From: Sipunculus nudus
Taxonomy: Eukaryota > Annelida > Sipuncula > Golfingiida > Sipunculidae
Length of the DNA stretch: 64,000 bases
Reading direction: 5' to 3'
Assembly (NCBI GenBank): GCA_026874595.1
Contig: CM049315.1
Location: forward strand, 16,699,664 to 16,763,663
Shown: piece after piece, positions 24,284-35,734 of the stretch
Layout: each line of letters opens with the position of its first letter
Position numbering within the stretch: position 1 is the stretch's first letter
The notes under the pieces: model-generated
The model's database searches: none
Seen by the model: only the letters and a program-made list of their open reading frames with translations
What the model was told of the DNA's origin: nothing
Position numbers and translations under genes: made by a program

Positions 24284-24360
24284 TTATACGGCCGCCAGGG
24301 ACGTTTTGCGCTTGTGTTATAAAGGGAGTGTTGGCGCAGCCTATGCCAGATCAAGAACAG
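24284..24360 (+). CDS. Candidate 77-bp internal exon, product unknown
   Basis: A strong pyrimidine tract and acceptor (GCTGTCTTTTTAG ending at 24283) precede 77 bases that end AACAG|GTAGAT. Two of the three frames are open: one containing RPPGTFCACVIKGVLAQPMP, the other containing YTAARDVLRLCYKGSVGAAY. The segment is markedly less AT-rich than its flanks. Neither peptide is recognised, and no partner exon was found; it may be a chance pair of splice-like sites. Confidence 0.3.
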
Positions 24361-25634
24361 GTAGATGTGTGGTTTGAAGTTAGAAATTGATAATTTGAAA
24401 TAGAAATTTCTTTAAATCTGTATTAAAACGTTTATCTATAATTCTGCTTGTTATAAATCCGATTCCGATTCCTAAATTTACCTACTTAATCTGAAAAGAA
24501 ATACTGGCCGGGACCTCCTATACAAAACATTAATGAAAATTGGGTTTATATGCTTTGAACGTTTTGATGTCCTAGAGAGTCAACTTACATACAGACTTGT
24601 CCAACTCATTCTTAATTAATTTTATAAAGGCAACATCCATCAGGGAAACACATATGTCACCTTGCAGACTGTAGGATAAAAACACCAAATTTTATCATTT
24701 TAAAAGTATATATTTTTTATTTTTACTTGTTTTTTTGTCAGCCTATTCAAGCTCAACAAAAAGGAGATACCTGATACGAATTAACGATGAGCTTCAGTTT
24801 TCCTTGTGTGTCATTTCCTTAATAAAAGTTCTCTAGATGACAAATTGTTACATTATGTTAATACACTGTTAAACTACATATAATTTGTTATGCTTGATAT
24901 TAAACATGAAACTCCAGTTCCTTTAAAATGACATATTTAACTTTTCTATATGGCATACATGCCATGTATTAACACAGTTATCGTATATGCCCGGGAATAT
25001 AAAATTCTACCTATTATATTTTTTTGTTAATTGATTTTCCAAGGTCCTGCCTATTGTTTGACCTATTGTAGAACACGAACGTCCAATTAGCGTTGATACT
25101 GCTGTGTTTGTAATTGAAACAATTAGGGGTAAAATAATCATACATCGAAATACGTGACCTACTTTGATCACAAAAATGGAAATAACATGAAATAATTAAT
25201 TTAATGGTAGCAATTTATAATGCCATCCATAACAAAGACCATCAATAATATTCCTCTATTTTCGCTTCTTTCACTGACGTGCGTATATACATTTCTCATA
25301 TGGACACACATTTGGTCTTGGTTTTGAGTCTTAAAAGGCTGAAAATAATAATAAAAAAGTGATTGTAGCTCTATGATTAGTTAAGTTTACAGTATAGCTT
25401 AGAGTTTTATCCATTATATGTTTATCTGTTAGCTGTCATTACGTGGCGTATTGATTAGCATGAATACACCTGTATAACGATCCAGTCCTACCTTTTACAA
25501 GGAATAATAGCAACATTCCCGGGGATCTGAAGGTAGTTGGCAAAACGTAACACTTAAAAAATGAAAGCGGCGATTTCGTTGAACATTTTCCTGTATAGGT
25601 GGCCTTAGAAATAAATCGTGTTATATGCTATACA
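24361..25634. other. AT-rich; nothing recognised
   Basis: No exon, RNA gene, microsatellite or repeat family could be supported here. Confidence 0.4.
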
Positions 25635-25796
25635 CAGTGGAATCTGCCTAAAAGCCAACCTGTCTAAGAGGACCACCTGCCTATTAAGACAATTCTTGAG
25701 TGAACCGGAACCAAAAGAGTTGGTTATAACTGACCTGTCCAATAAGATCACCTGTGAATTAAGACAGCTTTTGGTCAATCCCATCAGGTTTCACTG
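25635..25796. mobile_element. Degenerate pogo/Tigger-like miniature element (about 162 bp)
   Basis: Left end CAGTGGAATCTGCCTAAAAG, right end CAGGTTTCACTG followed by TA. The ends are imperfect inverted repeats. Inside, words such as CTGTCTAAGAGGACCACCTG and CTGTCCAATAAGATCACCTG recur. The CAGT terminus with a TA target site is typical of pogo/Tigger relatives of Tc1/mariner. The left TA is mutated. The 105-codon frame across it is not a gene. Confidence 0.6.
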
Positions 25797-26770
25797 TAAT
25801 TGCATCTTGATTGTCGTGAAGGGATCAGAAATAAAAATAATTATTTTACTTACACTGACGATTGCCCTGACGAGTCAGAGTGATCAATTTCGTAATGTGA
25901 TTATGCAAATAATTCGTTTCAGTAAGACTAAATAAAAAGTGTTATTATAAAATATCTGTCTTGTTCCTTAAGAATAAAATTTGGCATCTTAAAAGGGTGC
26001 AATTTAGTCATTTAAAGCAGTCATTACATTATCAATGTTATGTCGATGTGTGAAACCTTGACGGTGGCCGCTCCGTGCATGTGAGTAAAAATTTACTGCC
26101 TTGTGATGCAAAATTAATTCTGTGTTTTAATATATTGGAAGTCCACCAGGTGTCATTCCTGGTGCTTGTTGTCACTGATCGAGTACTCTGTTCACTAAAC
26201 CAAACATATATAAAGCCCATCGTACGTATTTCAAGTTATATTAGAAATTTAAAAAAATGATATGTCCCCATTTTGGTTAATATCAGAAGTAAAACATCAT
26301 CCAATGTGATTATCGAATTTGTGTGTGGATTTTTGTTTACTGAGAGTTGATAAAAGCCACAACAGGACGCTAACGCCATCTTCTGGCAGTAGAAGACACT
26401 AATACCAGCATGCGCAGCCACCGGCGGCAAATAACATCGATTCTGAACCTCTCAGGGATCTTAATATCTTTGATTAAATAAACATTTATTGATTAAAGAT
26501 ATTATGATTCCCATAATAAAACACGCACACATAAAAAACACCCACATACATACAAACACACCAGAACACACTCGCATGCACATACAAGAAGGTGTTAAGA
26601 TTTTGTCTTGGTTGATTGGTTGGATGGTTGGTAGATTACAAACTTTACTCAGAAATGTAGTTGTTAAACCATAACTATGTCTTTCAGACATTGCCCACTG
26701 AACAATATTTTGCTTCTTGATTCATGAAGCATATAAACGTACGAAGAGCTGCAGTATTATGGCATGCAAT

Positions 26771-28380
26771 AGTGGTGTGCCAATTAATCGATTATTTTGA
26801 TAACTGGTTGTTTTCTTTTATCATCAATTAAATTTGTTGCATTTTTGCATAATCGATCACAAATTATTATGTATGTGGATGTAAAGAATTCATATTAACA
26901 AAAGAAATATTCTTATCCAGTCAGACAAACAGTAATGGCACTTAGTAGCAAACAGCATTAAAACTTATGCTTGTGCAGCAAACAAGAGTCAGAAACTTGG
27001 CTATAACCTTGATCTTTCATCTACATCATGTAGACTGAATATACTCGATCAATATTCTAGGTATACGGTCGAACCTCTATAATGTGGGCACCCTTGGGAA
27101 TGAGCCAAACCGCCCATTTTATATAGTGGTGCCCAATTTATTTAGGTAATAGCTTCCACATTCAGTGCTGCCACCTACTTTGAAATAAAACTATAGTTTC
27201 TCCACTTTTAGAGAATCGGCACTTCATTAACTTTATACATGTACATTCTTCCTGTTTTAAACATAAAGGTTAATAAGTAAACATTTATTATGATTAATAT
27301 ATCTGTGTGTGGGTGGGTGTGTGTGTGATTGTGTGTGTAATAAACTATAGCGATGGACAAAATCTACAAGCATTGATCCTGTTATATAAATCTTTCTAAT
27401 ATTTGGAAAAATTACCCAATGCATCCTTGAATATATCATACTGTCTTACAAACTTTCTGTAAGACAAGCAACTCTCTGAATCTGTGAACAGGTACATCTT
27501 TATATTTCAGTCTGCGGTTGATATTTTATGTGTGGACAGTAATAGTGAATATGACACAGAAAACATGCGAATGTCCAGTGTTTGGTGTTGATAATCCAGT
27601 GCACCTGCAAATTAAAAATTGCACTGAGACAGGGGAACCTTACCCTATTACCTGATCTCAGAGTATCGAGTAATTGGGTGCATGAGCAGGTTATCCCCTC
27701 ATGGTATTTGCTACAGCAGTTTCTTTTCTTCGTTGACAAAAGAAGGTCTATATTGACTGTAAGATCAAGGTATGCCTATCAGTCCAGTGTGAGTGGCTAC
27801 TGAGTGTTACATTCTCTGCTGGCTATATTCATCACAGAAACAGCCGGGTCAGCCTGGGCTGAGGTCTGACCATACTGAGCAGGCACATCAAAGTAGTCTA
27901 AGTAGTATGCATGGATCCCATGCCTAACCTTGAGTCAAGAAGGCTATTATTATGAATATGCAATAAGACCGACAATACACCTCCGACCTTTGTTCATTTG
28001 TTTGATCATTATCATTAATAGTTGAAATATAAATATTTAATAATATATTAATAAAATTATTAAAAAATCACAATATAAAGCTCCTACAGTTTAAATTGGA
28101 ATTCACTTCAACTGGGATAATCGATTAAGTGCCCACTTAACAGAATATAGAGGTGCCCACATTAGCTTAACATAATAAAGAGAAGAAAAAATGGTAATGT
28201 CCAAAAAGTACACATTTTATAGAGGTACCCACTTTATAGAGGTGCCCACTAAGACAGATTTGACTGTAATTGTATAAAGCTAATTTCATGAAAAATATAA
28301 AAGGTACATAAAATATTCGATTATTAATAGATTTTCGGTCGTTTGCGCTCTATCAGTCATCGAACATGATTTTACAACCA
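26771..28380. repeat. Dispersed repeat interrupted by a nested 1.2-kb element
   Basis: Left part (26771 to about 27060) starts GTGGTGTGCCAATTAATCGA; right part (about 28300-28380) carries AAAAGGTACATAAAATATTC / GATTA and ATTTTACAAC. The uninterrupted relative at 32795-33215 has both parts about 330 bp apart. The intervening block is the TA-flanked element at 27066-28266. Confidence 0.6.
27066..28266. mobile_element. Non-autonomous pogo/Tigger-like element (1201 bp) with TA target duplication
   Basis: Left end CGGTCGAACCTCTATAATGT / GGGCACC; the reverse complement of the right end reads CAGTCAAATCTGTCTTAGTG / GGCACCTC. TA lies immediately outside both ends (27064-27065 and 28267-28268). Near the right end TTATAGAGGT(A/G)CCCACT is repeated in tandem, likely subterminal binding sites. 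No transposase-length frame: the longest frames inside are about 60-80 codons and unrecognised. Two short (TG)n runs lie at 27306-27340. Confidence 0.6.
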
Positions 28381-28396
28381 AAACCGACCATCAGTA

Positions 28397-28398
<2 letters not shown>

Positions 28399-28488
<90 letters not shown>
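28399..28488. repeat. (AT)n microsatellite
   Basis: TA repeats with single TTT and ACA interruptions. Confidence 0.96.
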
Positions 28489-28724
28489 ACTGGAGTTTTC
28501 CCCGCTGACATAAAACACAGTCTGCTGGCCCACGTGTAATCATGTTATCATTCCCCCACTATTCGGAGAATAATATTTATATATTTCGAATGAAATATAT
28601 TAATAAATAGAATTATAGACTTTAGTTCCATGTTTGAGTTTACCAAGAAATATTATATATCTAAACCTATTTTAGAAATAACCTTTACTGAAAACATAAT
28701 ATCTTATTTTCTAAAACCTTGTAC

Positions 28725-28905
28725 TTAATTGTAATATGTTTGAAATATGATTAAGTATAAATATTTGAAGTGTCATACAGATTATAATGTATTTGAAATG
28801 TGTTAAACAGACGCTAAATATATATATATATTTATATGGGGGAGGTGTTTGCATGTGTGTCATCCCCCATCCTGGAAGATAAATTGATGCCACTGCATGA
28901 ATGAC
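28725..28905 (-). repeat. Inverted relative of the 7070-7690 repeat
   Basis: The reverse complement contains TCAATTTATCTTCCA, a poly-G/GGATGGGGG block, ACACACATGC and CACATTTCAAATACATT, the same order as the second 7070-7690 unit (CAATTTATCTTCCA, poly-G, CACACATAC, CACATTTCAAATATATT). Confidence 0.6.
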
Positions 28906-29511
28906 TCACGGTATTTTCTGAGTGATTTTCCTTCTTCTAAAGCGTTTCCTTCTTGACAATAGTACAAAAAAGTACGTTCTTTTCTATTAATGCCAATATA
29001 TATGTATTATTTTTTAACACCTTACTGACGTCAGAGCCAAACGGGAACAATGGTGACTTTCATTTCAAAGTTCAAGTTTCACTTCAAACACCTCCAGTTC
29101 TTACATGAACTGCATTCCGCTGATGTCGAGGGAAGGAGCGGTCATTGTGTTAAATTCTATAATGCGTGTGATAAGCATGAAATCTTTTTATCTGGGAAAT
29201 CTGTTAATTAAGGAGATTACTTGTTACTAAATATCACGCAAAAAGATTTGGAATGTATCTGTATCTTTAAGATATCTTAAACTAAGAGAAGCCAGTTTAT
29301 TTGTAAAAACATTTGATAACTCTTTCAGGAAAATTAAAAAAAAACATCAACCAAGTAAACAAATCTAGGAAAATATATTGACTCGCTACCTCGAAGGAGA
29401 ATACAATAATAATGTGTTTCATCTGAAAGTGAACCTACAAATGCATGAGCTCTCCACTGAATCATTGGGTTTTCTGGGCTCTCACTTCGGTGATGAAGCC
29501 ATACAATGATA
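28906..29511. other. No gene seen
   Basis: AT-rich, no exon with splice context, no repeat family recognised. Confidence 0.4.
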
Positions 29512-29738
29512 CGCCGCAGAAGTGGATCCAGGGGGAGAGTCCAAGGGGTCCTGCTTCTCCCTTTTTCAACCGCCGCAACCTTTTTTTCAAGGGTTTCAGA
29601 TCAATTTCTGAGGCCTGATCCTCCCCCCCCCCCCCGCCCCCGCCTTTTTCGGAACTGGGATCATTTTTTTAGGTTTTGTGATTTAGTCCTCTTGGGTTGG
29701 GCCCCTCTTTTTTTCAAAATCCTAGATCCGCCCAGAAG
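29512..29738 (+). repeat. Best-preserved copy of the GGATCC-ended C-rich dispersed repeat (about 225 bp)
   Basis: Left end GAAGTGGATCCAGGGGGAGA; right end TCCTAGATCCGCCCAGAAG. The two ends are imperfect inverted repeats (GGATCCAGG / CCTAGATCC), suggesting a miniature inverted-repeat element. Between them lie two pyrimidine-rich arms with TTTTTCAAGGGTTTCAGATC, a poly-C run and TTGGGTTGGGCCCC. The 92-codon frame is spurious. Confidence 0.7.
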
Positions 29739-30551
29739 TATCTCTCTAAGAAAGCACTGGGTGCGACCAGTTGGTAGTATATAACAGAGCCGAGTCAGCA
29801 CAAATGAATGTGATTTATATAACCCTGTTTTCTATTCGGGATCATCCCCGTGGGAGTGCTGCTGTGGCCTTTCTTCCGGGTCTTGCAAGTATGTTAAGCA
29901 CCTTACCTCCAACACAGGTAACTTAATTAAACCTGAACAGGTGTGCCACTTACAGGCTGTAAACAACTGATTCATGTCATCTTACGGCTTCTGCCTGGTA
30001 GTAAATAAGACATATATGCGGTGTACATCTATACAGATGTCTAATTGCTGAATCCGAAGGATGACTGACCTACTGAAGGTTCTGCTTGTAAATATGTTTA
30101 TTGATACAAGAGTAAAGGTGACGAGTCTCACAAATACATGCATGTCTAATCATATACGAAGTACGCGTGACTCCGGATGCCGAGCTGGCGCGTGAGACTG
30201 CAGCACCATATTCACGCGCATATACATCATAACATGATGTACTGGGCCAAAGAAAAAATACGTATACATTTGTATAATGTATCATTATATATAAAATATA
30301 TTATATTATAAAAGTGTATGACCGTATACATGAGGGAATATTCCTTGATAACGTTCCAGAATCCGAATTACGTGCTGGATTCACACCAAAATCTAATCCA
30401 TTCTTCATTGGCCCATTCCTGAATTACCCTAAAATGATTGCGTGAGTAATATTGAAAAAATACAAACACTCACACACAAACGAACGGGGATACCCTCTTG
30501 ATGAAGGCAATTAAAGGCTAAAGATGATCCTTAACATGAAAACACACTAAA
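29739..30551. other. No gene seen
   Basis: Only short overlapping frames; no repeat family recognised apart from AT runs near 30285-30315. Confidence 0.4.
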
Positions 30552-32091
30552 AGATACTTCAGGGAAGGGCCGGTATACGGCATTTCTAACATGGACAGAT
30601 ACTGCAGGGAAGGGCCGGTATACGGCACGTCTAACATGGACAGATACTGCAGGGATGGCCGGTATACGGCACGTCCAACATGGACAGATACTGCAGAGTA
30701 GGGCCGGTATACGGCACGTCTAACATGGACATGTAGATACTGCAGAGAAGGGCCGGTATACGGCATGTCTAACATGGACAGATACTGCAGGGAAGGGCCG
30801 GTATACGGCATGTCTAACATGGACAGATACTGCAAGGAAGGGCCGGTATACAGCATGTCTAACATGGAAATATACTGCAGGGAAGGGCCAGTATACGGCA
30901 CGTCTAACATGGACATGTAGATACTGCAGGGAAGGGCCGGTATACGGCATGTCTAACATGGACAGATACTGCAGGGAAGGGCCGGTATACGGCACGTCTA
31001 ACATGGAAATATACTACAGGAAAGGGCCGGTATACGGCACGTCTAACATGGACATGTAGATATTGCAGGGAAGGGCCGGTATACGGCATGTCTAACATGG
31101 ACAGATACTGCAGGGATGGGCCGGTATACGGCACGTCTAACATGGAAAAACACTGCAGGAAAGGGCCGGTATACGGCACGTCTAACATGGATATGTAGAT
31201 ACTGCAGAGAAGGGCCGGTATACGGCATGTCTAACATGGACAGATACTGCAGGGAAGGGCCGGTATACGGCATGTCTAACATGGACAGATACTGCAGGGA
31301 AGGGCCGGTATACGGCATTGCTAACATGGACATGTAGATACCGCAGGGAAGGGCCGGTATACGGCATGTCTAACATGGACAGATACTGCAGGGAAGGGCC
31401 GGTATACGGCACGTCTAACATGGAAATATACTGCAGGAAAGGGCCGGTATACGGCACGTCTAACATGGACATGTAGATACTGCAGGGAAGGGCCGGTATA
31501 CGGCATGTCTAACATGGACAGATACTTCAGGGAAGGGCCGGTATACGGCACGTCTAACATGGAAATATACTGCAGGAAAGGGCTGGTATAACATGGACAT
31601 GTAGATACTGCAGGGAAGGGCCGCTATACGGCATGTCTAACATGGACAGATTGTGCAGGGAGAGCCGGTATACGGCAGGTCTAACATGGAAGGGTACTGC
31701 AGGGAAGGGCCGATAAACGGCACGTCTAACATGGACAGATACTGCAGAGAAGGGCCGTTATACGGCACATCTAACATGGAAAGATACTGCAGGGATGGGC
31801 CGGTATACGGCACATCTAACATGGAAAGATACTGCAGGGATGGGCCGGTATACGGCACGTCTAACATGGAAAGATACCGCAGGGATGGGCCGGTATACGG
31901 CACGTCTAACATGGAAAGATACTGCAGGGATGGGCCGGTATACGGCACGTCTAACATGGACATGTAGATACTGCAGGGAAGGGCCGCTATACGGCATGTC
32001 TAACATGGACAGATTGTGCAGGGAGAGCCGGTATACGGCACGTCTAACATGGACAGATACTGCAGGGATTGGCCGGTATACAGCACGTCTT
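30552..32091 (+). repeat. 45-bp minisatellite, 34 units, with a 139-bp higher-order repeat
   Basis: Unit: ATGGACAGATACTGCAGGGA, then AGGGCCGGTATACGGC, then ACGTCTAAC. Counting ATGGA starts gives 34 units (the first truncated). Most are 45 bp. Eight units (starting 30725, 30909, 31048, 31187, 31326, 31465, 31593, 31956) carry GACATGTAGAT in place of GACAGAT and are 49 bp. From 30909 to 31592 the long unit recurs every third unit, mostly every 139 bp. One unit (31559-31592) is only 34 bp. Units from 31686 to 31955 are uniform 45-mers (GGAAAGAT type). Because 45 is a multiple of three, several frames stay open on both strands; these are not genes. Confidence 0.97.
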
Positions 32092-32681
32092 CTTTGGATC
32101 ATTTATAGTTATATATTATTTTGTAGTGATAAAGGTCTGATTTTTTATTCACCTGTATATATTACGTAAGACCAACATTCGATCATTAAACACTTCTATA
32201 TTTCCAACACCTACGTATACCCAACCATTAAACATCTTCCCATATTTCAAAAGCCTCATGCATGCTACATGTGTAGGACACGCATAAATTTTAGTTAATA
32301 ATCTGCTTGAATTTACTAGCAAAGAAGCAACAACAGAAAATTGTTATTTTGTTTACTGTATAAGACCCACGAAAAAAGGTATAATTTTGGTATAAAGATA
32401 TTATCTCTTATCACCAGCAACATTAACACTATATCATATGACCCAGTTTTGCAGCTTACCAAACCATACTTCCAAAGTGTAATCCCCCTCAAAGGGAAAT
32501 TAAATGTGATTGACACTTCAGGGATGTACTGTCAGCCTCATCGCCTCAACATCCATTAAATAAGGGCTGCCATGATGACGTCATCGTCTACACATGAAGC
32601 CATACATTTTTTTTCGTTAAACACGTGAACTGACATATTCATTATCACGGAAAACCTGCTGAGGCTACTTTACACACACAC

Positions 32682-32684
<3 letters not shown>

Positions 32685-32716
<32 letters not shown>
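32685..32716. repeat. (GA)n microsatellite
   Basis: About 16 GA dinucleotides following a short CACACA run. The 32092-32684 segment before it contains no gene I can support. Confidence 0.95.
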
Positions 32717-32720
<4 letters not shown>

Positions 32721-32794
32721 AGAGGTAATATATGAGAGAGAGTGCTGTTGGTGTATAGATATGTATGTGTGAGTGTGCATCAGATGATATTAGT

Positions 32795-33215
32795 GATGTG
32801 CCGGTTAATCGATTATATCGATGATTGGTCATTTTCTTTCATCGTCGATTAAATTGACTGCGCCGTCAAATAATCGATGAAAGACGATTATTAATGCGCA
32901 TTAATGCAAAGATATCATATTTCCAGAAAAAAAATAAATCCTGTCAGAGATATATAAAAGTAGGAACATATTAAGTATTGAACAGCATTGATACTGAACC
33001 ATGGTAGGGAACAATTCACCTGGCTGTCACCTTTACTTTGTTACCTGATGTACAAGTCATGCAGACAAATTTACTCGGCCGGTCAGAAGTTCAGGTATCA
33101 TTCTATTCTATACAGTAAATTGAATGGTTATATTGAAGGTACATAAAATAATCGATTAATGATCGATCGTTTTATTTCTTTTTAATCGTCTAATATAATT
33201 TTACAACATTTTCTA
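32795..33215 (+). repeat. Dispersed repeat, uninterrupted relative of 26771-28380
   Basis: Starts GTGATGTGCCGGTTAATCGA and carries GAAGGTACATAAAATAATCG and ATTTTACAACATTTTC near its right end. Rich in ATCGATTA motifs. The start resembles ends of hAT-type miniature elements, but no matching right inverted end was found, so the class is open. Confidence 0.55.
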
Positions 33216-33410
33216 CCTATATAGTTGATATGCATGTGTAATTGTGTGCGTTCACACAAGTCTGAAAGTGCGTGCGTTGTGTGCGCTAATGGGTAGATGT
33301 GTGCAAAAGCAAGGGCATTCGGTGGCTAATGCGAAAAACAATGTATGCGCCATGCACATGCATACCGCATGCGCGCGTGAGTGCGCGATCGATCATTTTT
33401 CTGCCATTTA

Positions 33411-33590
33411 GCACAGTCGCTCGAATCCCTATTTGTGGATGTTTTTATCGAGAAATGGACGAAAATGTGCACTAGATATGAATACATATAGTAGTGCTTT
33501 ACGTAGGAGATATAGCATGTATCACTAAGGAGGTGTAATTTGCACTGTTTCTACCCATTTCCCCTGAAATAGGGATTCGAGCGACTGTGC
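33411..33590. mobile_element. 180-bp miniature inverted-repeat element with perfect 24-bp ends
   Basis: The left end (33411-33434) begins GCACAGTCGCTCGAATCCCT; the right end (33567-33590) is its exact reverse complement over 24 bases. ATTTA flanks both sides (33406-33410 and 33591-33595), consistent with a 5-bp target duplication. Inner sequence continues as imperfect inverted repeat (GAAATGG...GTGC). No coding capacity. Superfamily not assigned. Confidence 0.85.
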
Positions 33591-34069
33591 ATTTAGCCAC
33601 AACTGGAACAGAGAAAAAAGAAGACAAAACAAAGAAAAAAAAACAGCTGACGAACAGTCTAAATTTATCAAATCAAGGTAAATATTTATTTTGATTTAAA
33701 TATTTATTTTGATTTGTTTATTCACTGAAAGCATTCACAGTAATGGAACTCCCATTTACATGCAAAAACGCCCCTCTCTCTCCGTGTGTGTGTGTGTTTG
33801 CGCGAAAAATGAGGAAAACTGAGAAATATAGAAATAGGAGAAATAGAGAAAATTAGGAAACATATACATGTATGTCCTATGTTTAAGGAAAGAAAAAAAC
33901 TAAAATGCATGTGCTATAAAATAATATGATTTATTTATATATAGTCTCACCCGGATGATTATTAAATATGTGTAACCATTCTTAAGTACAATGAATGCAT
34001 CTAGAGGTGGTTTGTAGATAAATGCTGGTCGATGTTAAAAGGTATCAATAGCTTAAACCTTAAAATAAG

Positions 34070-34072
<3 letters not shown>
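33591..34072. other. No gene; AT-rich with a short tandem TAAATATTTATTTTGATT
   Basis: TAAATATTTATTTTGATT occurs twice in a row near 33679-33716. A (GT)n patch lies at 33784-33800. Nothing coding recognised. Confidence 0.45.

Positions 34073-34124
<52 letters not shown>
34073..34124. repeat. (AT)n microsatellite
   Basis: Continuous TA repeats. Confidence 0.96.
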
Positions 34125-34126
<2 letters not shown>

Positions 34127-35651
34127 GGTGGAAACACTATCACTGTTTTGAAACACTTGGTATAACTGTAAAGGGAGTGACCTCTCAGTCTAAAAAAAAT
34201 CATTGCATGATAATCTTTAAGAAGCGAAAACAGGTCAACAAAATATCTTATGAAACCTTCTGAACAGTGTCATGTAAATTTCGTGATCTTTTTTCGTCAG
34301 GTATATGCATATATATACCTTTACATCACAAATTATCACCAGTTTTAACTTGTCTGCGTCACGTTTGCATAACATGAACATGTTCGTGATAAAATAATTA
34401 CACTACTTGTCGAGTTATCCGGCTCTGTGTTAATCTGACACTTTACATGTTTATCTATCTATGTGTCCGTCAGTTCGTCCTTCTGTCTGTCCGTCCCTAT
34501 ATATCAGTAAGGTTTATCCACTTTCAGCGTGGGAAAGCTTTGTATAGATAAAGCCAAAGACACCTGTACTGCCGGTATATTACTGACCAACTGAGGGAGG
34601 GGAGGTCCGCTATCAACGATATCGAACACACAGCTATAAATATGTCGTACACACCAGGACAACGTCACGGCCGGCTTCACAGTACAACCCCTGGCGGGGC
34701 CTGGCTAAAAGGACCGAACGCCCTGAGGTGTCAGGTAGTTATATCAACTCCACCACAAATATGTTCAATAAAAGTTAATAAAAAGTCTAGGGGGAAGTAG
34801 GCAGGTTATCTACACTTTCTTGTGGCTCTGTGTGTGTAATTTTAATTCTCCCCAGGGGGCCGCAATCTGCCGGAGTCGCTGAATGTCAGTTTATAAAGTG
34901 ACATTACCGGCCACGAGGTCACCTAGCTGTCCTTTAATCTAAGGGACTCCCGGGGACTAGCCCGTGGTGATTGTCCCGAGGTGCACCCGTGATAATCTCT
35001 GTTTTTAGCTTTTAATGACTGACACTTGTAGTGGAAATAATAGGCAGAAAAACCAATAAGGAGGAGCCGGGGAAAGTGTATGATTTTCAGGTATGCAGTT
35101 AATTTATGTAAGTGCCCTGTGTATTATTTCATTTGTTATATATATATCGCAGTTTTCAATAGGCAAATAAGCTGAGGCTTAGGCAAAAATGTTGGAGATT
35201 CACTGGTCGTGGTCACGAGTTGACATAACTTACACAAGTTACATCCATACAACGCCGTGGACGAGTGTATCAGTTATTTATCTGCAGGCACTCGCGCAAA
35301 CCAAGAACGGAATGACCGAAAACAAGTTTTTTGTGTACATACTACACACGAAAGGTCAAATATGGCTTTAGTAAATATCATTAAACACCCTTCTTTAGTA
35401 CGCACTTCAAAACTTTCTTGAAACTTCCATCAGTGTACATGTGAACGAGGACCAATGTATGGTGTTTAGTAATATATAAGTGACAGTTAAAACGCTAGAC
35501 ATGTCTGATATTTGAGGTAATTATCGCAAATACAGCGTCATATGAAGATGTTATTTAGCCACCAAAATGTCACAGACCATTTGGTCTTTCCATCGCAGTA
35601 AATCATCCAGTCTAAACATTTAAGTATTTTTGTGTTTTTCTTTTATTATGT
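34125..35651. other. No gene seen
   Basis: The interval 34560-35060 is less AT-rich, but I could not find an exon with both splice sites and a clean frame. The 60-codon frame at 35189-35371 is unrecognised. Confidence 0.4.
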
Positions 35652-35734
35652 GCGACCCTAGTTGAGGGTCGCTCTGCAGATACTTTCCCTTATATGTAGC
35701 GTACATGACTGAGTCGGAGCCCGTCTCAGTCATG
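35652..35734. other. Two successive perfect hairpins
   Basis: First: GCGACCCT (35652-35659), 5-base loop, AGGGTCGC (35665-35672). Second: CATGACTGAG (35704-35713), 11-base loop, CTCAGTCATG (35725-35734). They are 31 bases apart. Could be a structured RNA or the remains of an inverted-repeat element; no known RNA family matched by eye. Confidence 0.6.

Noticed and set aside
30552-32091. CRISPR-like array (regular repeats)
   Set aside because: Repeats are contiguous with no unique spacers, and the genome is eukaryotic in character; this is a minisatellite.
30518-32169. Series of 73-132-codon frames on both strands encoding 15-residue repeats
   Set aside because: They are translations of the 45-bp minisatellite; periodic 4-bp insertions break every frame, and both strands are equally open.
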